A DNA stretch of 64,000 nt from an uncultured Oscillospiraceae bacterium (lineage in GTDB: Bacteria; Bacillota; Clostridia; Oscillospirales; Oscillospiraceae): positions 62,001-126,000 of the forward strand of contig CAJTUE010000004.1 in the NCBI GenBank assembly GCA_910579775.1, written 5' to 3'. Positions 59,662 to 64,000 of this stretch are shown here, in pieces. Numbering within the stretch: position 1 is the stretch's first letter; every line of letters begins with the position of its first letter. The notes beneath the pieces were generated by a model, which made no database searches, was not told the origin of the DNA, and worked only from the letters and a program-made list of their open reading frames with translations. Position numbers and translations under genes: made by a program.

Positions 59662-62272
59662 GGTATTGCTTGGCGATGTCGCCCTGGAGCGCAAGGAAAC
59701 CTACAAGGGAAGCAAAGATGGATACCCCATAGTTGGCCTGGAACATCTGACCCCAGAGGAAGTTACCCTGACCGCATGGGATGAGGGTAGCGACAATACC
59801 TTTTCCAAGTTGTTCCACAAGGGTGATGTGCTCTTTGGCCGTCGTCGGGCATATCTCAAGAAAGCTTCAGTTGCGCCCTTTGACGGCATCTGTTCCGGTG
59901 ACATTACCGTTATTGCGGCAAGGCCGGAGTGCCTTCTTCCTGAATTGCTACCCTTTATCATCCAGAATGATGCTCTATTTGATTATGCAGTGGAGAAGTC
60001 AGCGGGGTCTCTCTCCCCTCGGGTCAAGTGGGAGCATTTGAAAAACTATTCCTTTGAATTGCCCGAAATGAACCAACAGCGCAAACTTTCTGAACTTTTA
60101 TGGGCGATGGACGCCACGAAGAAATCCTATCAGAAATTGATTGTGGCAACAGATGAGCTGGTGAAATCTCAATTTATCGAGATGACTAAGAGTGGCGGAG
60201 GGACTCCTACTCGCATGGGCGATATTGCGACCTATGTAAATGGCTATGCCTTCAAACCGCAGGACTGGAGCTTTGAAGGTATGCCAATCATCCGTATTCA
60301 AAACCTAAATGATGCCTCGGCAGTCTTCAATCGTTATGCCGGAGAAATTGATGAGAAATACCGTGTGCATAGCGGCGATGTGCTTGTATCATGGGCTACC
60401 CATCTTGAGGCATACCTTTGGAATGGTGGAGATGCGTGGCTAAATCAGCACATCTTCAAGGTCGTTTTTGACAAACGAAAGGTAAACAAGATATTCTTTA
60501 TTTTTGCTGCCAATTTTGCTCTGAAAGAGGCTTTTAAGAAGGCCCACGGATTTAAGGCGACTATGGAGCATATTAAGCGGGGGGATTTTGAGGATGCAAT
60601 AGTGATGGTGCCAGATTTACTTCAACAAGAGGAGTTTGCCGCACTTGTCAGTCAGAGCGATAAATCAAAATTTGCCGTTCGGAGATGTTCAAATCTCAAT
60701 TTATCGAGTGGTTTGGGAATCCAATTTCTCATCACCATTGAGGCAACCAAGAAGCCAGAAGACATCAAACTCCGGGTTGCAGCCTATGCCAGAGTCAGCT
60801 CCGATTCGGCGGATCAGGAGAATTCTTTGGCAGCACAGACTCGGTACTATACGAGCCAGATCACCGAAAAGCCTCAGTGGGAAATGGTGGACATCTATGC
60901 TGACGATGGCATCAGCGGCACCTCGATGGAGAAACGTGCTGACTTCCTGAGACTCATGAAAGACTGCCGCCGGGGGTTGATTGACAAGATCCTGGTCAAA
61001 TCCATCTCCCGCTTTGCAAGAAATACTACTGAATGCCTAGAGTCTGTGCGAGAGTTGCAGGCCATGGGCATCAGCGTTTACTTTGAGAAAGAAAACATTG
61101 ACACTGGCCGCATCAGCAGTGAGATGATGCTGACCATCTTTGCCTCATTCGCCCAGCAGGAGAGCGAATCAATCTCGGGGAATATGACTTGGGCATGGCA
61201 GAAAAGGATGGAAAATGGGACATTCATCCCTAGCAGCCAGCCCTACGGCTACAGCATGATAGATGGACAGATCGTAGTGGACGAACTCAGAGCCAAGCAT
61301 ATTCGAACCATTTTCTCGCTTTACCTCTCGGGAATGAGTACTCTGGACATTGCTCACTATATGGCTGAACAGTCCAAGGCTGTCCCAGAGCTACGGGAAA
61401 TCAAGTGGACATACAAGGGTGTGACCCGGATCCTCAAGAACGAGAAATACACAGGAAACTCCTTGTGGCAGAAGCGTATTACCACTGAAAGCTTCCCTCA
61501 CAGGAAGGTGAAGAACCGCGGGGAGCGGCAGCAGTATTACGCAGAAGGAACCCACCCTCCCATCATCGATCAGGAGACCTTCGACCGAACACAAACTCTC
61601 ATGGTTAAGCAGAACCGTCATAAGACACCAAGTGCTGAAGCCAACAGCTCTGTGTTCAAAGGGAGCATGATTTGCGAACACTGTGGATGCTTGCTTCGGA
61701 GAAAAACCATCAGGGGAGTTGGCTACCGAACCTGCCGATCTAGGGATGACAAGGATACCGAATGCACCCTACTGCCGGTTCGAGAGTCAGATGTGGAGAT
61801 TCTCTTCTGCCGTATGTACTATAAGCTAAAACACTATCCCATCCTTTCACAAATGCTTGCGGATCTTCGAAAGGCTGCTGAGAACAGACTGCTGTGGAGG
61901 GAAGATGTGGTAGCACTCAACAAGAAAATATCGGACATTGCCAGTCAGGAACAGATGTTGGCCTCTTTGAAGAAACAGGGCCTCATCGATCCTGACATTT
62001 TTATTGCCCAAAGCAATGCCCTTGCCAGACAGCTTAGAGAAATCAAACGGCAAAAGGAGCGGATTCTGGACAGCGACTCAGATGACACCATTGCCAGGAC
62101 CCAGGACATGGTGGAAGTCATGGACAACGGGCCAGACTTCATCGAGAGAATCGACCCGGAGCTATATCATGGGCTTGTCGAGCAGATCAAGGTGGTCGAT
62201 AATGACCACTTTGTGATCCAGCTAAAGAATGGACTGGAGCTACCTGAGACACTGACCCAGGAGGAGGTGTGA
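59654..62272 (+). CDS. HsdS specificity subunit fused to a large serine recombinase
   Basis: One frame of 872 residues. Residues 1-345 are HsdS: a first recognition domain, the central conserved region ending KSQFIEM (about 169), a second recognition domain and the closing QQEEFAALVSQSDKSKFAV. Instead of ending, the frame passes through about 22 residues of shifted sequence into a serine recombinase: RVAAYARVSSDS with the nucleophilic serine (about 384), KSISRFARNT, a recombinase domain, a C-x2-C zinc ribbon and a coiled coil. ATG at 59654 overlaps the hsdM stop by 8 bases. Confidence 0.9.
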   Translation: MARVLLGDVALERKETYKGSKDGYPIVGLEHLTPEEVTLTAWDEGSDNTFSKLFHKGDVLFGRRRAYLKKASVAPFDGICSGDITVIAARPECLLPELLPFIIQNDALFDYAVEKSAGSLSPRVKWEHLKNYSFELPEMNQQRKLSELLWAMDATKKSYQKLIVATDELVKSQFIEMTKSGGGTPTRMGDIATYVNGYAFKPQDWSFEGMPIIRIQNLNDASAVFNRYAGEIDEKYRVHSGDVLVSWATHLEAYLWNGGDAWLNQHIFKVVFDKRKVNKIFFIFAANFALKEAFKKAHGFKATMEHIKRGDFEDAIVMVPDLLQQEEFAALVSQSDKSKFAVRRCSNLNLSSGLGIQFLITIEATKKPEDIKLRVAAYARVSSDSADQENSLAAQTRYYTSQITEKPQWEMVDIYADDGISGTSMEKRADFLRLMKDCRRGLIDKILVKSISRFARNTTECLESVRELQAMGISVYFEKENIDTGRISSEMMLTIFASFAQQESESISGNMTWAWQKRMENGTFIPSSQPYGYSMIDGQIVVDELRAKHIRTIFSLYLSGMSTLDIAHYMAEQSKAVPELREIKWTYKGVTRILKNEKYTGNSLWQKRITTESFPHRKVKNRGERQQYYAEGTHPPIIDQETFDRTQTLMVKQNRHKTPSAEANSSVFKGSMICEHCGCLLRRKTIRGVGYRTCRSRDDKDTECTLLPVRESDVEILFCRMYYKLKHYPILSQMLADLRKAAENRLLWREDVVALNKKISDIASQEQMLASLKKQGLIDPDIFIAQSNALARQLREIKRQKERILDSDSDDTIARTQDMVEVMDNGPDFIERIDPELYHGLVEQIKVVDNDHFVIQLKNGLELPETLTQEEV
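60164..60708 (+). repeat. 18-bp direct repeat inside hsdS
   Basis: AAATCTCAATTTATCGAG occurs at 60164-60181 and 60691-60708. The first copy is read as KSQFIE; the second is read in a different frame as S-N-L-N-L-S-S. In the alternative frame the second copy would also give KSQFIE and then stop 30 bases later, as an ordinary HsdS end. Confidence 0.9.
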
Positions 62273-62274
62273 CC

Positions 62275-63021
62275 ATGGGATACCGCAAGCTCCCCTACGG
62301 ATACAAGATGGAGATGGGCGAGACTCGTATCCACGAAGAGGAAGCGGGATATGTAAAGCAGATATTCCAAGACTACCTTGCCGGGACATCCTTCAAAGCA
62401 ATTGCCTCATGGTTGACCGAACACTCCGTTCCCTTTGATGGAACTAAACCCTGGAACAAGAATATGGTCGCACGGCTCTTGGAAGATGAGCGATACACAG
62501 GGAAGAAAGGCTTCCCAGCCATCATTCAGATCGATGTGCTGAACGCGGCACGGGAAAGGCGCCAGTCCCAAGCAAAGACCAAAATCCCCACCGCAGGCGA
62601 ACGAGTAGCACGGCAATTGAGCGATGTGCAATTGCCAGACCAAGCTAAGCGCCAGCTTCTAGCCTTGCTCAACTGGGTCATACGCAACCCAGAGGAAATC
62701 AAGCTCCCTAGGCATTGGAACAAATATGGGGAGACCCCCAATCGAGATGAACTTGATGAGGTACTGCGGCAGCTCCCGGTAGATGAGGAGCGCGCCAAAA
62801 GCCTGATAACCCAAGGTGCGGTCGCCGCTTACAAAAAAATTCCGACAAGAGAATATGAGGCTAGACGCCTTCGGCATCTATTCGAACAGGCCAAGCCTGA
62901 ACAGTCATTGGATGCTGAACTCCTACGGGCGGCTATCTCAAAAGTCACGGTGGAGAACGGACATCTGGCCAGTATTACGCTGAAAAGCGGACAAGTCATA
63001 GAATACCAGCCAGGGAGGTGA
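62275..63021 (+). CDS. Recombinase-domain protein lacking the catalytic N-terminus
   Basis: A protein of 248 residues. It starts directly in the recombinase domain (MGYRKLPYGYKMEMGE, then VKQIFQDYLAGTSFKAIASWLTEH and a DERYTGKKG segment) and has no resolvase-type catalytic domain or active serine. GAGGAGG stands before the ATG, two bases after the previous stop, so it is a designed gene rather than random decay. It probably acts as a partner of the recombinases on either side. Confidence 0.8.
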   Translation: MGYRKLPYGYKMEMGETRIHEEEAGYVKQIFQDYLAGTSFKAIASWLTEHSVPFDGTKPWNKNMVARLLEDERYTGKKGFPAIIQIDVLNAARERRQSQAKTKIPTAGERVARQLSDVQLPDQAKRQLLALLNWVIRNPEEIKLPRHWNKYGETPNRDELDEVLRQLPVDEERAKSLITQGAVAAYKKIPTREYEARRLRHLFEQAKPEQSLDAELLRAAISKVTVENGHLASITLKSGQVIEYQPGR

Positions 63022-63026
63022 ACAGC

Positions 63027-64000
63027 GTGGAGAGAAAGCAACCAAAGGTCATTGTAATCCCGGCCAAAACCGAGATTGCCAAGGAGCAGGCTGTGAAGCG
63101 ACAACTTCGAGTGGCAGCCTATTGCCGTGTATCTACCGAGGAAGACGAGCAACTTTCCAGTTATGAAGCGCAGAAGACCTATTTCACCGATAAGATCATG
63201 GGAAATAAAGAATGGACCTTGGTTGATATCTTCGCCGATGAAGGGATCACGGGTACCTCCGCAAAAAAGCGGCCTGAGTTCCTGAGGATGATCAAGTACT
63301 GCAAGCAAGGGAAGGTTGACATCGTTCTAGCCAAGTCCATCTCTCGCTTCGCAAGAAACACCGTGGATTGCCTGACCTATGTGCGGCTTCTAAAAAGCAT
63401 GGGAATCGCTGTTATATTCGAGAAAGAGAACATAAATACCATGCAGGTCAGCAGTGAGGTCTTTGTGGCTATGTATGGAGCCTTTGCCCAGAGTGAGAGC
63501 GAGTCCATCAGCGGAAACGTGACCTGGGGTAAGCGGCAAGCCATGCGTGAGGGAAAAGCAATCATCCAATACACTCGGCTCTACGGATACCGCCGTGGAG
63601 AGGACGGAACGCCAGAAATCATCCCAGAGGAAGCGGAAGTTGTCCGGCAGATCTACAAGACCTTCCTCGCTGGTGCCAGTCTGGAAGCAATTACACAAAA
63701 GCTGATTGAGGACGGGATCTCCGCCAGGGGAAAGGGCTGGTACAAAACTACCGTCCGAGGAATCCTCACCAATGAGAAATACTGCGGTGACGTCCTGTTG
63801 CAGAAGACCTTTAGCGAAGACTGCATCTCCAAAAAGGTGGTCAAGAACGAAGGCCAGCTCCCCATGTACCTCATCCAGAACCACCATGATGCCATCATTG
63901 AAAGGGAGCTGTTCGATGCTGTAAGAGAGGAATTCGCAAGGCGAAATGCGGGAAGAAGCCCCTCCAAAAAGCAGGCTCCAACGGGCAAGGGGAAGTATTC
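63027..64000 (+). CDS. Large serine recombinase (partial, runs off the window)
   Basis: 324 codons are visible from GTG (63027, GGGAGG eight bases upstream). The resolvase domain has RVAAYCRVSTEEDEQ with the nucleophilic serine, DEGITGTSAKKRPEF, AKSISRFARNT and SESESISGNVTWG. The recombinase domain follows with YGYRRGEDGTPEIIPEEAEVV and TNEKYCGDV. It is likely the main integrase/excisionase of the element together with the two preceding genes. The 3' end is outside the window. Confidence 0.9.
   Translation, partial: MERKQPKVIVIPAKTEIAKEQAVKRQLRVAAYCRVSTEEDEQLSSYEAQKTYFTDKIMGNKEWTLVDIFADEGITGTSAKKRPEFLRMIKYCKQGKVDIVLAKSISRFARNTVDCLTYVRLLKSMGIAVIFEKENINTMQVSSEVFVAMYGAFAQSESESISGNVTWGKRQAMREGKAIIQYTRLYGYRRGEDGTPEIIPEEAEVVRQIYKTFLAGASLEAITQKLIEDGISARGKGWYKTTVRGILTNEKYCGDVLLQKTFSEDCISKKVVKNEGQLPMYLIQNHHDAIIERELFDAVREEFARRNAGRSPSKKQAPTGKGKY

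Larger units (their letters stand above)
16360..64000 (+). mobile_element. Integrative conjugative element (right end beyond the window)
   Basis: About 50 genes on one strand include a relaxase, VirD4 coupling protein, VirB4, TrbL/VirB6-like, PrgI-like and VirB2-like components and an NlpC/P60-type wall hydrolase. They also include antirestriction, modification and surface genes and, at the far end, serine recombinases. No conserved chromosomal gene interrupts them. The left boundary is placed after tRNA-Tyr by content only, because the matching right attachment site is not in the window. Confidence 0.88.

Overview
The window looks like chromosome from a GC-rich gut Clostridia of the Oscillospiraceae/Flavonifractor type. 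This is inferred from AGGAGG-type ribosome sites, TTGACA/TATAAT promoters, a CIRCE-controlled clpB, a CarD-family gene next to ispD-ispF, and an integrative conjugative element of Firmicutes type. No species can be named from sequence alone.

Bases 1 to about 16,360 are core chromosome: the 3' end of acetate kinase, a very large Sel1-repeat protein, NADP-type glutamate dehydrogenase, a dipeptide epimerase/transglutaminase pair, ispD-ispF, carD, a membrane-anchored polysaccharide deacetylase, a DUF2461 protein, an aminotransferase, a tiny ribbon-helix-helix protein, clpB behind a perfect CIRCE operator, and three tRNA genes (Gly-CCC on the minus strand; Thr-TGT and Tyr-GTA on the plus strand behind a TTGACA-17-TAAAAT promoter).

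From just after tRNA-Tyr to the end of the window every gene is on the plus strand and belongs to an integrative conjugative element (ICE) whose right end lies outside. Its left arm carries host-interaction and housekeeping genes: an ArdA-like antirestriction protein, a DUF4314 protein, a Dam-type adenine methylase, and AbrB-like and SpoVG-like proteins. A surface module follows: a membrane protein, a sortase, a secreted transglutaminase and a 2223-residue thioester/SpaA-repeat adhesin. The transfer region runs from about 33.4 to 52.3 kb: VirB2-like, TrbL/VirB6-like, PrgI-like, split VirB4, NlpC/P60-like hydrolase, relaxosome RHH protein, MobP-type relaxase fused to Sel1 repeats, TOPRIM protein and VirD4. 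Interspersed are a two-gene cytosine-5 methylase, a Y-family polymerase under a LexA-like box with its YolD partner, and a probable oriT.

The last part (52.8 to 64 kb, visibly lower in GC) is a type I restriction-modification cargo: hsdR, an ADP-ribosylglycohydrolase fused to HsdM, a second hsdM, and an hsdS that runs in frame into a serine recombinase. Two more recombinase genes follow. The most unusual features are the ADP-ribosylglycohydrolase-HsdM fusion, the HsdS-recombinase fusion with a frame-shifted 18-bp repeat, and a short Met/Gln-rich C-terminal tail shared by about ten otherwise unrelated ICE proteins.
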